A stretch of 64,000 nucleotides of DNA from Rhinopithecus roxellana (taxonomy: Eukaryota > Chordata > Mammalia > Primates > Cercopithecidae). Within the stretch, counting starts at the first letter, position 1; the number at the start of each line of letters is the position of its first letter. A model generated the notes under the pieces. That model did not search any database, had not been told where the DNA came from, and saw only the letters and a list, made by a program, of their open reading frames with translations. Where the stretch lies: positions 69,616,095 through 69,680,094 of the forward strand of contig NC_044557.1 in the NCBI RefSeq assembly GCF_007565055.1, read 5' to 3'. This document shows, piece after piece, positions 23,831-37,202 of this stretch. Both the position numbers and the translations under genes were made by a program.

Positions 23831-24578
23831 ATGATATGTGATAAATGGATAATAACAATATGTTTTATCATCAATACATGGCATGCTAAAATTCTAAAAA
23901 CTATTTAAATGAAACATGCTTTCTCTTAATAAATGAAAGTATATTGGATTTAATCCTCTCCATAAAACTCAGTTTGCAGACCCTGTTTTTAAAATGCTCA
24001 GTCCACTTAAAAGAAACTATGTAACACATATTTTCATGTTTAAGTGTTAATGTGGCGACTGTATCAAGGGATTGTTTTCAGCAGACTGCATTGTCTCTCT
24101 TCTGTAGTTCTTTCCTGTGAAACTTCCTAATATCACAAAGATGAAATACAAACATATGGCTGAAAGTAAGAAATCGGCAACAAGGTCCCACATTCAGAAG
24201 ACTGCAGCTGGAAGTATTTTTTCCTTTGCTTCCATTTCATCAAGTTACTTAACTTGAGAAAATGTTTATGAATGTGAATTTATTTTCTAAATTATGCATA
24301 ATTTTCATCTTAGTGCCACTACATGACTTTGAAACAGTTTTATGTAGCTGGCAGTTTTGGTAGTTTTATTATTGCAGACTGACCTGTAAGATTTGAGTTT
24401 TTCTTTTCCGTAGTTAAAACATGATCCCACATCTCAAAATTAGGCAGCTGGTGCTTGTTTGTAAACCAAGGAAAGGAGGGCCTCCTCTATTAGTTTTGCT
24501 CTACCAAACCTATGCAAAGTTTTAATATTATCCCTGATGAAATATATTTTAATTGTATGCTTTAGGTTAGGCCTTCTC
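23831..24578. other. Unique intronic sequence
   Basis: AT-rich, nothing recognised. Confidence 0.4.
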
Positions 24579-24690
24579 ATGCATATTATACTATTTAATT
24601 GTAGTATAATTATGCATATTATACTATTATACTATTTAATATGCATATTATACTATTTAATTGTTATGCATATTATACTATTTAATTGTT
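24579..24690. repeat. AT-rich minisatellite
   Basis: Four imperfect copies of a roughly 25-nt unit built on 'atgcatattatactatttaa', the second partly duplicated internally. Contains short self-complementary stretches such as 'atgcat'. Confidence 0.9.
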
Positions 24691-24865
24691 ACAAGAATCC
24701 TGTGTGATAGGTATTATTTCTCTCATTTTTATAAATGAGGACCCTGAGTTTCAGTTTAAATAACTATCCTACTATCACACAGTTGTTAAATAGCAAGGCT
24801 GGAATTCAGACCCATGTCCACCTGACTTCAAAACATACTCTCTTTAAGTTCCACCATGCTGTGCC
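24691..24865 (-). repeat. MIR-like ancient SINE
   Basis: Reverse MIR: 'tgtgataggtattatttctc', 'ataaatgaggaccctgagtt', 'tatcacacagttgttaaata', 'ggctggaattcagacccatg'. Confidence 0.7.
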
Positions 24866-25914
24866 TGTACTTTTAAGTGAAATATCATGAATATCCTGGA
24901 TCAAAGAAGAATCTCTATATTGGAAGAAACACTTGACTTATTGAACAGAGTTTCAGATGAACATACCCATTTAAATGCATTTACATCTTGCTTAGAGGCA
25001 GTACTTTCTGAGGGAACTGAAAATAAGCAATTAGATTTAATTCACTTGTAGGTGTACACCTAAGGCCATACCTACACCAGCTAAATAAATGGAGATTTTA
25101 GTATCTTTCACCAGGGAGCAGTAATATCTGTGTTGCCGTTTTAGGAAATGTATAATCTTACAATATATTTCCATTTAAAACAGTATAGCAGATTAAATTC
25201 ATTTCAGCACTGTATATCTCACATTTGACTATTTTATTGCAGTATTGTAATGACTTTATCTGCCTTAGTATAACATCTGAATCTTATAAAAAGGAACAGA
25301 TGAGAAAATGGACCATTTTCTCATCAAATGCCATTTAAATCACCTTCATTTTGAAGAAATTACTAATTTTTTTAAATGTAGAAAATTATTTTTCCAGAAA
25401 TAAAGCAATATTTGAAGATTAATAATGAGTATTATTGATAAGTCTTTGCATATATGGGAAAATAAGTAAAATAAAAGATACTGTCACAAATTACTTTTTC
25501 AGGCCCAGCAGAAATAAAACCAGAATCCAAAGAGGGAATACTTTATTATTTATGTAATTAATTTTCATATGAAAAATAGTTATTTTGCTAGCTTTGTAAT
25601 TAATTTATTGATTGCTAGTACCAATATTGTAGTTAATGTTCTACAAATATGCAATACATATTTAAAAGAGAAATGCAGTCTTGTTCATTTTTACTTCTTT
25701 AGTGGATTAGATAATTAGGTATTCAGGATTATTTCTCCCCTTTCAATTGTATGAAACCTGAGGTGATAGATTTTATATTGGCTTCAGTTGTTGATTATTT
25801 TTATCTATAGCGAGATGTGTTAAATCCTTTTGGTTGGCATTGTTTTGATAATTATACATTCATAGTTTAAGAGTTCTCAAATTTCTGAATCCATATTCTT
25901 CACTGAAATATTTA
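24866..25914. other. Unique intronic sequence
   Basis: AT-rich, nothing recognised. Confidence 0.4.
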
Positions 25915-26171
25915 CAGTTGTCCCTTGAATAATGCAAGTTTGGACTTCATGGGTTCCAGGATTTTTTCAATAAATTCAGTTGGCCCCTCCCTATCAATGA
26001 GTTCCCTATCCACAGCCAAATGTGGACTGAAAATACAGCATTCATGGGATGGCTGACTTTTTGTATCCACAGGTTCTTCAGGGCCTACTGTGGGACTTGA
26101 ATGTGTACGGATTTTGGTATCCTGCAAGAGGTCCTGGAACATATCCCCCATGGACACAAAGGGATAATTAT
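25915..26171. mobile_element. Tigger/pogo-type non-autonomous DNA transposon remnant
   Basis: Imperfect terminal inverted repeats: 'cagttgtcccttgaat' at the left, and the complement of 'aagggataattattg' at the right. Interior phrases 'actgaaaatacagcattcat', 'gggatggctgactttttgta' and 'ggattttggtatcctgcaag' are typical of the Tigger-related MER family. About 255 bp, no transposase. Exact subfamily not assigned. Confidence 0.65.
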
Positions 26172-26657
26172 TGAGATAATTATAAATTCACATGCAGTTG
26201 TAAGAAATAGTCCAGGGAGATTCCTTATACACTTTGCCAAGTTCCCAACAATGGTTGTCAATTTGTAAAACTGTGGTATAATATCACAACCAAGATTGTG
26301 ACATTGATACCACATACCTATCTTATTCCAATTTTTTCAGTTTTGCTTATACTTGTTTGTCTATAAGTGTGTGTGAATGTATGTGCCTATTGAATCTGTA
26401 ATTTTAAAAATAACTTCCTGTTCTTAGGAAGTCAAGGCAGGTCATCAGGTTGTTACTAGTATCTAAAAAGATGTTTACTTGCTGTTTAAAGTGAACACTG
26501 AAATGCATAATTAAAGGCAGTACAAGATCTTAGTGATATTAATAGACTGTTTACTTTGATTTGCATTTCCATGATGAGAAGTTAAATTAAAATCTCCTGG
26601 ATTAAAGCCCTCTGAAGAATTTACCTCTATCTCCTTTTAAGAGAAGGGAAATACAAG
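26172..26657. other. Unique intronic sequence
   Basis: Nothing recognised. Confidence 0.4.
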
Positions 26658-26887
26658 GCCGGACGTGGTGGCTCACTCCTGTAATCCTAGCATTTTGGGA
26701 GGCCAAGGTGGGTGGATGGCTTGAGTCTAGGAGTTCGAGGCCAGCCTGGGCAACACAGTGAAACTCAATCTCTACGGAAGATACAAAAATTAGCCTAGCT
26801 TGGTGGCCCATACCTGTGGTCCTAGCTACTCAGGAGGCTGAGGCGGGAGGATCACTTGAGCCCAGAAGGCAGAGGTGACAGTGAGCC
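26658..26887 (+). mobile_element. Alu, sense, right arm incomplete
   Basis: Starts 'ggccggacgtggtggctcac' and runs through the second arm to 'cagaggtgacagtgagccc'. The last ~50 nt and the tail are missing. Unlike the copy at 1484, I see no flanking duplication, so a later deletion is the simplest explanation. Confidence 0.88.
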
Positions 26888-29087
26888 CATCATAACATAG
26901 AATCATAAATTTAGTAACCCAGGGGAATTTAATGATATGGGCTCTTCCTGACTCAACATGGATTATGTGAAATCAAATCTCTTTTTAAAAATCATTTCCT
27001 TATTTCTATATTTGTAAGAAATTAAACCAATTGGGAGAGTGTAAAAAGGAGCTTTAGTTTTCTGATTTTTAAGTGACGTATCTTTTCTTTCATTTATTAG
27101 TTTCATGTCATCTTATCCTATATAAGTCATCCTATATAGTTTTGCAAGTACTATCTTTCCTCCTTTGATCCCTCCATTCCTTCCTTCTTTTGTGTATTCA
27201 AGTAGTATTTATTAAATCCTTCACTTTATTCCAGGCATAATACCACATTTTAGGAACAACTTATGATTAGACATGATGTTTTCCTTTATGAACCACATAA
27301 CTTGGGTATAGTTGGACAGACCTTAACAGTGACATTAGTCAGGCATGAACACACACATCCATACACACGCATGCTACAGTGCAGTAGATATTCTGATGGA
27401 CATTAGTGGGAAGGTAAATGGAAGAAATGAACAATTCTAACTGAAGGTGGCTGCTTATCAAAAGGCGTTTTGGAGGCCTGCCTCTTGATGTCAGTTTGTT
27501 GATACTATACACACTATTTCCATACTGAGTTATAAAACTAGGAGTCTTTAGTTTTCTCAAATTAGTAAAATGCTGAAATAAAATAAAATATTACAAAATA
27601 AATTTCTTAATAATAGGATCACAAAAGCCTTAGTAGAATGAACAATTTAGAGAATGGTCAGCTCTAGTATGGGTGTTAGAATATTTGTAAAATAAATGAA
27701 GGGTTGCCACCTTCATTTCATACAGTGGAATATATTTATGACTAACAGTATTCTACATGAGGTCAGGTGGGCATTGCCATGATTTGTAATTGGAGTCTTC
27801 TTTACCTTCCCCTAATGATGTTGGCTTTCTCTTCCCTTGTAATTGATTGCGTGTATGTAAATTAATTTCTCTTAAGTGCTTTAGAATTTATTCTATTAAG
27901 GAGTGTCATTTCAAATCTTGTTTATATTATTCTCTTGCTTCTACCTCCTGTCTTAAAACTTCAGCTCTGGCCCTGCCACCTTGATAATAATTTCATATAA
28001 CAAAGCTGAAACTGAAAAGGTTTTACTGTAATTTGATGTTCTGAAGAAAAGGCGGTCTAATGGTTCATGTAGCTGTGATTAAATATAAAGGCGGAAGTAT
28101 TTGCTTCTTCATGGACACAAGTTGAGTTTGCAGTATTGATTTAATAATCAGCTCAGCAAAATTACTTAAGAAAAGTGATCCCCCAAATGCAAGATGATTA
28201 CAGGGCCAGAAGCAAAGGTGATGTTCATTACATGTTTGTTCAGCAAATGAATAAATAAATGGAGTGGTGAGAACTAAATTCCACATGTTCGTACACAGCT
28301 TGTTCGTGGAACCATCTTTTTTATGTATCATGGTTTAGTAATAAGTAATGGCAGATACATTCATTGTGTAGTAGCCTTGATTTGCTTTTACTTTGTTGGC
28401 TTTGATAAGTCAAAAGTGTGGATTAATAATTTACATTAAAAATGTTATTTTTTTCCTGAGTATAGGCTTTATTTAGGTTTAACATCCTTGGTTTAGAAAC
28501 TGAAATTATTAGAATGACAAAAATCACAATGATGATAACAATAATATCTGCATTTTCACAGAATTCTAAGGAATAACCTTTGATTTTGATAGAGATATTT
28601 GTAAGTGTGAGGAGCTATAGTAATTAATATTTTTGAAAAAATAGTGGAGGAAATGCCTGTTTATATTTGAAACACTGCCAATTTTCCCATCAAGAAATTA
28701 GGATTGTCCCTGACTTTTTAATGTAATTGTCCATTATAAATTTAATCATTATCATTTGGTGTAAGTGTTTGTTCAGAACTTCTATTTTCTCCTAGTAGCC
28801 ATCTCTCATGTAAGTAGGTGACTGTTGCTATTCCTTAATCTTGATCAACTCTTCTCTCCCACATTGCCACTTATCTAATTGCATTAATTTTGTTCAAAGT
28901 TTTCTATTGAGTTAAAAAGAAAAAGGAGGTAATATATAAATCTACACTAAATAACTTAGAAATTATAAGGACTATATTCTCAAAAAATTAAGATTGTGCT
29001 AATTAATAAAGATGCTTTTGCTTCCATTTTGGTGGCTTACCACGGGCAGTAGTTTATTTCTTAATTGCTCCTCCTAAGTCTGTTGTA
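26888..29087. other. Unique intronic sequence
   Basis: A MIR/L2-like scrap at 27190-27260 ('gtagtatttattaaatcctt', 'tattccaggcataatacc'). No coding exon or RNA gene is recognised in the rest. Confidence 0.4.
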
Positions 29088-29103
29088 AAAGTGAGACCAC
29101 ATA

Positions 29104-30136
29104 CAGTGGCACCCAAGATGGCCGAATAGGAAGAGCTCCAACCTCCAACTCCCAGCGTGAACGACACAGAAGATGGGTGATTTCTGCATTTGCAACTGAG
29201 GTACCGGGTTCATCTCACTGGGGTGTGTCAGACAGTTGATGCTGGTCTGCGGGTGCAGCCCGACCAGTGAGAGCTGAAGCAGGACGAGGCATCACCTCAC
29301 CTGGGAAGCACAAGGGGGAAGGGAATTCCTTTTCCTAGCCAAGGGAAAGTGAGACACACAACACCTGGAAAATCGGGTAACTCCCACCCTAATACTGCGC
29401 TTTACCAAGGGTCTTAGCAAATGGCACACCAGGAGATTATGTCCCACACCTGGCCCAGAGGGTCCCACGCCCACGGAGCCTCCCTCATTGCAAGCACAGC
29501 AGTTGGAGATCTAACTGCAAGGTGGCAGGGAGGCTGGGGGAGGGGTGCCCACCATTGCTGAGGCTTAAGTAGTTAAACAAAGCTGCCAAGAAGCTCGAAT
29601 TGGGTGGAGCCCACCGCAGCTCAAGGAGGCCTGCCTGCCTCTGTAGACTCCACCTCTGGGGACAGGGCATAGCTAAACAAAAAGCAGCAGAAACCTCTGC
29701 AGATATAAAAGTCCCTGTCTGAGAGCTTTGAAGAGAGCAGTGGTTCCCCCAGCATGGAGGTTGAGATCTGAGAACCGACAGACTGCCTGCTCAAATGGGT
29801 CCCTGACCCCTGAGTAGTCTAACTGGGAGACATCCCCCACTAGGTGCAGACCAACACATCACACCTCACACAGCTGGGTACACCTGGATACGAAGCTTCC
29901 AGAGCAATAATCAGACAGCAACACTCGCTCTTCAGCAATGTTCTATCTTCTGCAGCCTGTGCTGCTGATACCCAGGCAAACAGGATCTGGAGTGGACCTC
30001 AAACAAACTCCAACAGACCTGCAGCTGAGGGTCCTGACTGTTGTAAGGAAAACTAACAAATAAAAAGGACACCCACACCAAAATCCCATCAGTATGTCAC
30101 CATCATCAAAGACCAAAGGCAGATGAAACCACAAAG
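29104..30136 (+). promoter_or_regulatory. L1 5' UTR / internal promoter
   Basis: Starts 'cagtggcacccaagatggcc'; AAGATGGCC at 29115-29123 is the YY1 site that sets L1 transcription start. The region is about 1.03 kb and GC-richer than its surroundings. Whether it still drives transcription cannot be told from sequence. L1 5' UTRs can also carry an antisense promoter. Confidence 0.8.
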
Positions 30137-31152
30137 ATGGGGAAAAAGCAGTGCAGAAAAGCTGGAAATTCAAAAAATCAGAGCACATCTTCCCCTCCAA
30201 AGGAACGCAGCTCATCGCCAGCAATGGAACAAAGCTGGACGGAGAATGACTCTGACGAGTTGAGAGAAGAAGGTTTCAGTTGATCAAACTTCTGAGAGCT
30301 AAAGGAGGAACTATTAACCAGCACAAAGAAACTAAAAACCTTGAAAAAAAGGATGGATGAATGGATAACTAGAATAATCAATGAGGAGAAGACCTTAAAA
30401 GAACTGATAGAGATGAAAACCATGACACAAGAACTATGTGACGAATGCACAAGCTTCAGTAACTGACTCGATCAACTGGAAGAAAGATTATCAGTGATTG
30501 AAGATCAAATGAATGAAATGAAGCGAGAAGAGAAATGTAAAGAAAAAAGAGTAAAAAGAAATGAACAAAGCCTCTAAGAAATATGGGATTATGTGAAAAG
30601 ACCAAATCTACATCTGATTGGTGTGCCTGAAAGTGATGGGGAAAATGGAACCAAGTTGGAAAACACTCTGCGGGATATCATCCAGGAGAACTTCCCCAAA
30701 CTAGTAAGGCAGGCCAACATTCAAATTCAGGAAATACAGAGAACGCCACAAAGATACTCCTCGAGAAGAGCAACTCCAAGACACATAATTGTCAGATTCA
30801 CCAAAGTTGAAATGAAGAAAAAAATGTTACGGGCAGCCAGAGAGAAAGGTCGGGTTACCTACAAAGGGAAGCCCATCAAACTAACAGCAGATCTCTTGGC
30901 AGAAACTCTCCAAGCAAGAAGAGAGTGGGGCCAGTATTCAAGATTCTTAAAGAAAAGAATTTTCAACCCAGAATTTCATAACCAGCCAAACTAAGTTTCA
31001 TAAGTGAAGGAGAAATAAAATCTTTTACACACAAGCAAATGCTTAGAGATTTTGTCACCACCAGGCCTGCCTTACAAGAGATCCTAAAGGAAGCACTAAA
31101 CATGGAAAGGAACAACCAGTACCAGCCATTGCAAAAACATGCCAAAATGTGA
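30137..31152 (+). pseudogene. Broken L1 ORF1 (RNA-binding chaperone ORF1p)
   Basis: The start MGKKQCRKAGNSKN at 30137 and the end 'catgccaaaatgtga' at 31150-31152 fit the family (338 residues). ORF1p is an RNA-binding trimer with an N-terminal coiled coil, an RRM and a C-terminal domain. In-frame stops: TGA 30281 (codon 49), TGA 30464 (codon 110) and TAA 30575 (codon 147, from a Gln codon). A one-base loss near 30927 shifts the C-terminal part, and total length is one base short of a multiple of three. The open middle piece (30593-30920) still reads the RRM-like region (MKRPNLHLIGVPESD). Confidence 0.93.
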
Positions 31153-31215
31153 AGAACATTGATGCTAGGAAGAAACTGCATCAACTAATGAGCAAAATAA
31201 CCAGCTAGTATCATA

Positions 31216-34200
31216 ATGATAGAATCAAGTTCACACATAACAATATTAACCTTAAATGTAAATGGACTAAAAGGTCCAATTAAAAGACACAGACTGGCTA
31301 ATTGGATAAAGAGTCAAGACCCATCAGTCTGCTGTATTCAGGAGACCCATCTCACATGCAGAGACATACATAGGCTCAGAATAAAGGGATGGAGGAAGAT
31401 CTACCAAGCAAATGGAGAACAAAAAAAAGCAGGGGTTGCAATCCTAGTCTCTGATAAAACAGACTTTAAACCACCAAAGATCAAAAGAGGCAAAGAAGGC
31501 CATTACATAATGGTAAAGGGATCAATTCATCAGGAAGAGCTAACTATCCTAAATATATATGCACCCAATACAGGAGCACACAGATTCATAAAGCAAGTCC
31601 TTAGAGACTTACAAAGAGACTTAGACTCCCATACAATAATAACAGGAGACTTTAATATCCCAATGTCAACATTAGACAGATCAACAAGACAGAAAGTTAA
31701 CAAGGATATCCAGGAATTGATCTCAACTCTGCACCAAGCAGACCTAATAGACACTTACAGAACTCTCCACCCCAAATCAACAGAATATACATTCTTCTCA
31801 GCACCACATCACACTTATTCCAAAATTAACCACATAGTTGGAAGTAAAGCACTCTTCAGCAAATGTAAATGAGCAGAAATTATAACAAATCATCTCTCAG
31901 ACCACAGTGCAATCAAACTAGAACTCAGGACTAAGAAACTCAATCAAAACCGCTCAACTACATTGAAACTGAACGACCTGCTCCTGAATGACTACTGGGT
32001 ACATAATGAAATGAAGGCAGAAATAAAGATGTTCTTTGAAACCAATGAGAACAAAGATACAACATACCAGAATCTCTGGGACACATTTAAAGCAGTGTGT
32101 ACAGGGAAATTTATAGCACTAAATGGCCACAAGAGAAAGCAGGAAAGATCTAAAATTGACACCTAACATCACAATTAAAAGAACTAGAGAAGCAAGTGGA
32201 AACAAATTCAAAAGCTAGCAGAAGGCAAGAAATAACTAAGATCAGAGCAGAACTGAAGAAGACAGAGACACAAAAAAAATCCAAAAAATCAATGAATCCA
32301 GGAGCTGTTTTTTTGAAAAGATCAACAAAATTGATTGACCGCTAACAAGACTAATAAAGAAGAAAAGAGAGAAGAATCAAATAGATGCAAAAAAAAAAAA
32401 AAAAATGATAAAGGAGATATCACCACTGACCCCACAGAAGTACAAACTACCATCAGAGAATACTGTAAACACCTCTACACAAATAAACTAGAAAACCTAG
32501 AAGAAATGGATAATTTCCTGGACACTTACACTCTCCCAAGACTAAACCAGGAAGAACTTGAATCCCCGAATAGACCAATAGCAGGCTCTGAAATTGAGGC
32601 AATAATTAATAGCCTACCAAACAAAGAAAGTCCAGGACCAGACAGATTCACAGACGAATTCTACCAGTACAAGGAGGAGCTGGTACCATTCCTTCTGAAA
32701 CTATTCCAATCAATAGAAAAGGAGGGAATCCTCTCTAACTCATTTTATGAGGCCAACATCATCCTGATACCAAAGCCTGGCACAGACACAACAAAAAGAG
32801 GTAATTTTAGACCAATATCCCTGATGAACATCGATGCAAAAATCTTCAATAAAATACTGGCAAACCAAATCCAGCAGCACATCAAAAAGCTTATCCACCA
32901 TGATCAAGTGGGGTTCATCCCTGGGATGCAAGGCTGGTTCAACATATGCAAATCAATAAACGTAATCCATCATATAAACAGAACCAAAGAGAAAAACCAC
33001 ATGATTATTTCAATAGATGCAGAAAAGGCCTTTGACAAAATTCAACAGCCTTCATGCTAAAAACTCTCAATAAATTCGGTATTGGTGGAATGTATCTCAA
33101 AATAATAAGAGCTATTTATGACAAACCCACAGCCAATATCATACTGAATGGGCAAAAACTGGAAGCATTCCCTTTGAAAACTAACACAAGACAGGGATGC
33201 CCTCTCTCACCACACCTATTCAACATAGTGTTGGAAGTTCTGGCTAGGGCAATCAGGCAAGAAAAAGAAATAAAGCATATTCAGTTAGGCAAAGAAGAAG
33301 TCAAATTGTCCCTGTTTGCAGATGACATGATTGTATATTTAGAAAACCCCATCATCTCAGCCCAAATTCTTAAGCTGATAAGCAACTTCAGCAAAGTTTC
33401 AGGATACAAAATCAATGTGCAAAAATCACAAGCATTCTTATACACCAGTAACAGACAAACAGAGAGCCAAATCATGAATGAACTCCCATTCACAATAGTT
33501 TCAAAGAGAATAAAATACCTGGGAATCCAACTTACAAGGGATGTAAAGGGCCTCTTCAAGGAGAACTACAAACCACTGCTCAGGGAAATAAAAGAGGATA
33601 CAAAGAAATGGAAGAACATACCATGCTCATGGATAGGAAGAATCAATATTGTGAAAATGGCCATACTGCCCAAGGTAATTTATAGATTAAATGCCATCCC
33701 CATCAAGCTACCAATGACTTTCTTCCCAGAATTGGAAAAAACTGCTTTAAAGTTCGTGTGGAACCAAAAAAGATCCCACATTGCCAAGACAATCCTAAGC
33801 CAAAAGAATAAAGCTGGAGGCATCACACTACCTGACTTCAAACTATACTACAAGGCTACAGTAACCAAAACAGCATGGTACTGGTACCAAAACAGAGATA
33901 TAGACCAATGGAACAGAACAGAGCCGTCAGAAATAATACCACACATCTACAGCCATCTGATCTTTGACAAACCTGAGAGAAACAAGAAATGGGGAAAGGA
34001 TTCCCTATTTAATAAGTGGTGCTGGGAAAATTGACTAGCCATAAGTAGAAAGCTGAAACTGGATCCTTTCCTTACTCCTTATACGAAAATTAATTCAAGA
34101 TGGATTAGAGACTTAAATGTTAGACCTAAAACCATAAAAACCCTAGAAGAAAACCTAGGTAATACCTTTCAGGACATAGGCGTGGGCAAGGACTTCTTGT

Positions 34201-35038
34201 CTAAAACACAAAAGACAATGGCAACATAAGCCAAAATTGACAAATGGGATCTAATTAAACTAAAGAGCTTCTGCACCACAAAAGAAACTACCATCAGAGT
34301 GAACAGGCAACCTACAGAATGGGAGAAGATTTTTACAATCTACCCATCTGACAAAGTTCTAATATCCAGAATCTACAAAGAACTCAAACAAATTTACAAG
34401 AAAAAAACAACCCCATCAAAAAGTGGGCAAAGGATATGAACAGACACTTCTCAAAAGAAGACATTCATACAGCCAACAGACACATGAAAAAATGCTCATC
34501 ATCACTGGCCATCAGAGAAATGCAAATCAAAACCACAATGAGATACCATCTCACACCAGTTAGAATGGCAATCATTAAAAAATCAGGAAACAACAGGTGC
34601 TGGGGAGGATGTGGAGAAATAGGAACGCTTCTACACTGTTGGTGGGACTGTAAACTAGTTCAACCATTATGGAAAACAGTGTGGCGATTCCTCAAGGATC
34701 TAGAACTAGAAATACCATTTGACCCAGCCATCCCATTACTGGATATATACCCAAAGGATTATAAATCATGCTGCTATAAAGACACATGCACACGTATGTT
34801 TATTGCAGCACTATTCACAATAGCAAAGACTTGGAATCAACCCAAATGTCCATCTGTGACAGACTGGATTAAGAAAATGTGGCACATATACACCATGGAA
34901 TACTATGCAGCCATAAAAAAGGATGAATTTGTGTCCTTTGTAGGGACATGAGTGTAGCTGGAAACCATCATTCTCAGCAAACTATCACAAGAACAGAAAA
35001 AGAATCACCGCATGTTCTCACTTATAGGTGGGAATTGA
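31216..35038 (+). pseudogene. Broken L1 ORF2 (endonuclease-reverse transcriptase)
   Basis: Begins MIESSSHITILTLNVNG at 31216 and ends at TGA 35036-35038. Normally 1275 residues: N-terminal APE-type endonuclease, reverse transcriptase, C-terminal Cys-rich segment. Endonuclease residues N14, E43, Y115, D145, N147 and T192 are present, but residue 205 (normally catalytic Asp) is Asn, and codon 219 is TGA (31870-31872). Later damage includes one-base losses near 32163 and 33050, an expanded A17 run at 32389-32405, and stops at 34033 and near 34228. The RT box FADD survives at 33315-33326. The Cys-rich end is still readable at 34436-34951. Confidence 0.94.
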
Positions 35039-35281
35039 ACAGTGAGATCACTTGGACACAGGAAGGGGAACATCACACACCAGGGCCTATTGTGGGGAGG
35101 GGACAGTGGGGAGGGATGGCATTAGGAAATATACCTAATATAAATGACGAGTTAATGGGTACAGCACACCAACATGGCACATGTATACATATGTAACAAA
35201 CCTGCACTTTATGCACATGTACCCTAGTACTTAAAGTATAATAGAAAAATAAAAATAAAAAAAAGAAAGTGAGACCACATA

Positions 35282-35904
35282 AATAACTCAATATAATGTC
35301 TGTTATATTATAAGTACTTAGTAAGTGTTGTAAGATTTATCTTCATTATTTTATAATTGAGAAGAATCGAGGAAGGAAATGGAAAAAAAATGTAATGACA
35401 GCCAGTAAGATGAATAAACATTTTCCATTGTTTTAAATATGGTTGTGCAAGTGTTTTTTTTTTCACTAATGCATAAGTGCATTCCTTATTTTCTCCTTTC
35501 TGGAACTCTATAATATCGGGATAATGTCAGTGGAGCAGTTAATCCTGGTTATCTAGAAATGAAATGGGTGACCCACCTTTGATGTTGACCTTCACAGCCT
35601 CATTCCTCTGCCTGGATTAGCTGTAAAGTAGGAAGTACCAGTGTGGGGTTACTGTGGGCTGAATGTCTCCATTACCTGTGGGGGTAGAATCAGCTCTGGG
35701 AGCTCTGTTCCTGTTTCCTTTTGGATTCTGTATGATCTTTTGTGCCTCCCTTTTTCTTCACCTGGAATGAAAGTGGTTCTAGCTGAAGGCTAGTATTAGA
35801 TTGGCTAATTGCGATTATCAAGCAAATCTACATGTTGAATGAGACTAGTTTTTATCCATATGTTTTATATGCTTCTTTATTAACAATTACAAAACACTAA
35901 GATA
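35282..35904. other. Unique intronic sequence
   Basis: Nothing recognised between the L1 and an Alu. Confidence 0.4.
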
Positions 35905-36208
35905 GGCCGGGTGTGGTGGCTCACACCTGTAATCCCAGCACTTTGGGAGGCCGAGGCGGGGTGGATCACCTGAGGTCGGGAATTCAAGACCAGCCTGATC
36001 AACGTGGAGAAACGCTATCTCTACTAAAAATACAAAATTAGCCGGGCATGGTGGTGCTTGCCTGTAATCCCAGCTACTCAGGAGGCTGAAGCAGGAGAAT
36101 CACTTGAACCTGGGAGGCAGAGGTTGCTGTGAGCCGAGATTGCGCCATTATCCTCCAGCCCGGGGAACAAGAGCAAAGCTCTGTCTCAACAAAAAAAGGA
36201 AAAAAAGG
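35905..36208 (+). mobile_element. AluS, sense
   Basis: Starts 'ggccgggtgtggtggctcac', with both arms and an A/G-rich tail. Imperfect flanks 'acactaagata' and 'gcactaaggta' suggest a duplication. Confidence 0.93.
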
Positions 36209-36890
36209 CACTAAAAGCACTAAGGTAAAACTTATAACATGTATTGAATTCTTACTATGTGGTCGGCATAATACTGAGTCTTTTATCTATATGGTCTCAT
36301 GTTCATGACAAACTTAGGAGGATCAGTTAGGAAATTAAATTGATTCCATGGCAAGTAGCAACCAGTCGAAGGATCTAGAGTGAATATAAGCTAGTAGTGC
36401 TCAAGACGGTTAGCAAAGTTTTTTCTAATATGGTCTGAATTATTGAATCCCAGGAGTATATAATTCCCACTTTTAATGATTTATGAAATCAATGTAAGAA
36501 TCTATAAAATTTACTTTAATAATGTCTCATATATTTTCTCCTTATTATCTACATATGCAATTCTTTTTCAGAATAAAAGTATCACAGTTTCTCTTTTTTG
36601 GGGGAGGGGGTCAGATTCATCATATCAGAAAATACAAAATATTAGGACATTCATGTATTTGGTGGAGGAGAAAATATTATAGATTCTTATTATAAATTGA
36701 AAATAAGGTGCTCAAGCCTGTGTTCTTTGCAATGGCAAATCATTATTTTGACTCTAGCTAAGAATTGTGCGTAATGATTTCCATATTGCTACACCTATTC
36801 TACTTTAACTCTACTCTTGCTATACATATTCTACTTTAACTCTATTCTGGATAACTGATGTTTAAGATGAATAATATAAATAAATCAGAG
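36209..36890. other. Intron with a MIR-like scrap
   Basis: 36240-36330 has reverse MIR phrases ('tgaattcttactatgtggtc', 'ggcataatactgagtctttt'). The remainder is unassigned. Confidence 0.4.
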
Positions 36891-37193
36891 GCCCGGCATG
36901 GTGGCTCACACCTGCAATCCCAGCACTTTGGGAGGCCAAGGAGGGTGGATCACCTGAGGTCAGGAGTTTGAGACCAGCCTGGCCAACATGGTGAAAGCCT
37001 GTCTCTACAAAAAATATGAAAATAGCCAAGCGTGGTGGTAGGCGCCTGTAATCCCAGGTACTCAGGAGACTGAGACAGGAGAATTGCTTGAACCTGGGAG
37101 GCGGAGGTTGCAGTGGGCTGAGATCGCACTACTGCACTCCAGCCTGGGTGATGAGAGTAAAACTCCATCTCAAAAAAAAAAAAAAAAAAATAG
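36891..37193 (+). mobile_element. AluS, sense
   Basis: 'gcccggcatggtggctcaca' to an A18 tail. 'aaatcagag' is duplicated at 36882-36890 and 37194-37202. Confidence 0.93.
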
Positions 37194-37202
37194 AAATCAG
37201 AG

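Larger units (their letters stand above)
29104..35265 (+). mobile_element. Near full-length L1 (L1PA-type), sense to ZFPM2, inactive
   Basis: A 6162-bp element with an L1PA 5' UTR, ORF1 and ORF2 remnants, 3' UTR (including a G-rich tract near 35094-35118) and an A-rich tail. A perfect 16-bp duplication 'aaagtgagaccacata' flanks it at 29088-29103 and 35266-35281, proving one complete target-primed insertion. The A-rich start of the duplication fits the L1 endonuclease site. Both ORFs carry stops and frameshifts, so it cannot mobilise itself. Subfamily within L1PA not determined. Confidence 0.96.

Noticed and set aside
29292..31184. Minus-strand frames across the L1 5' half
   Set aside because: Shadows of the L1 5' UTR and ORF1. 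No match to a known antisense L1 protein could be supported by eye.
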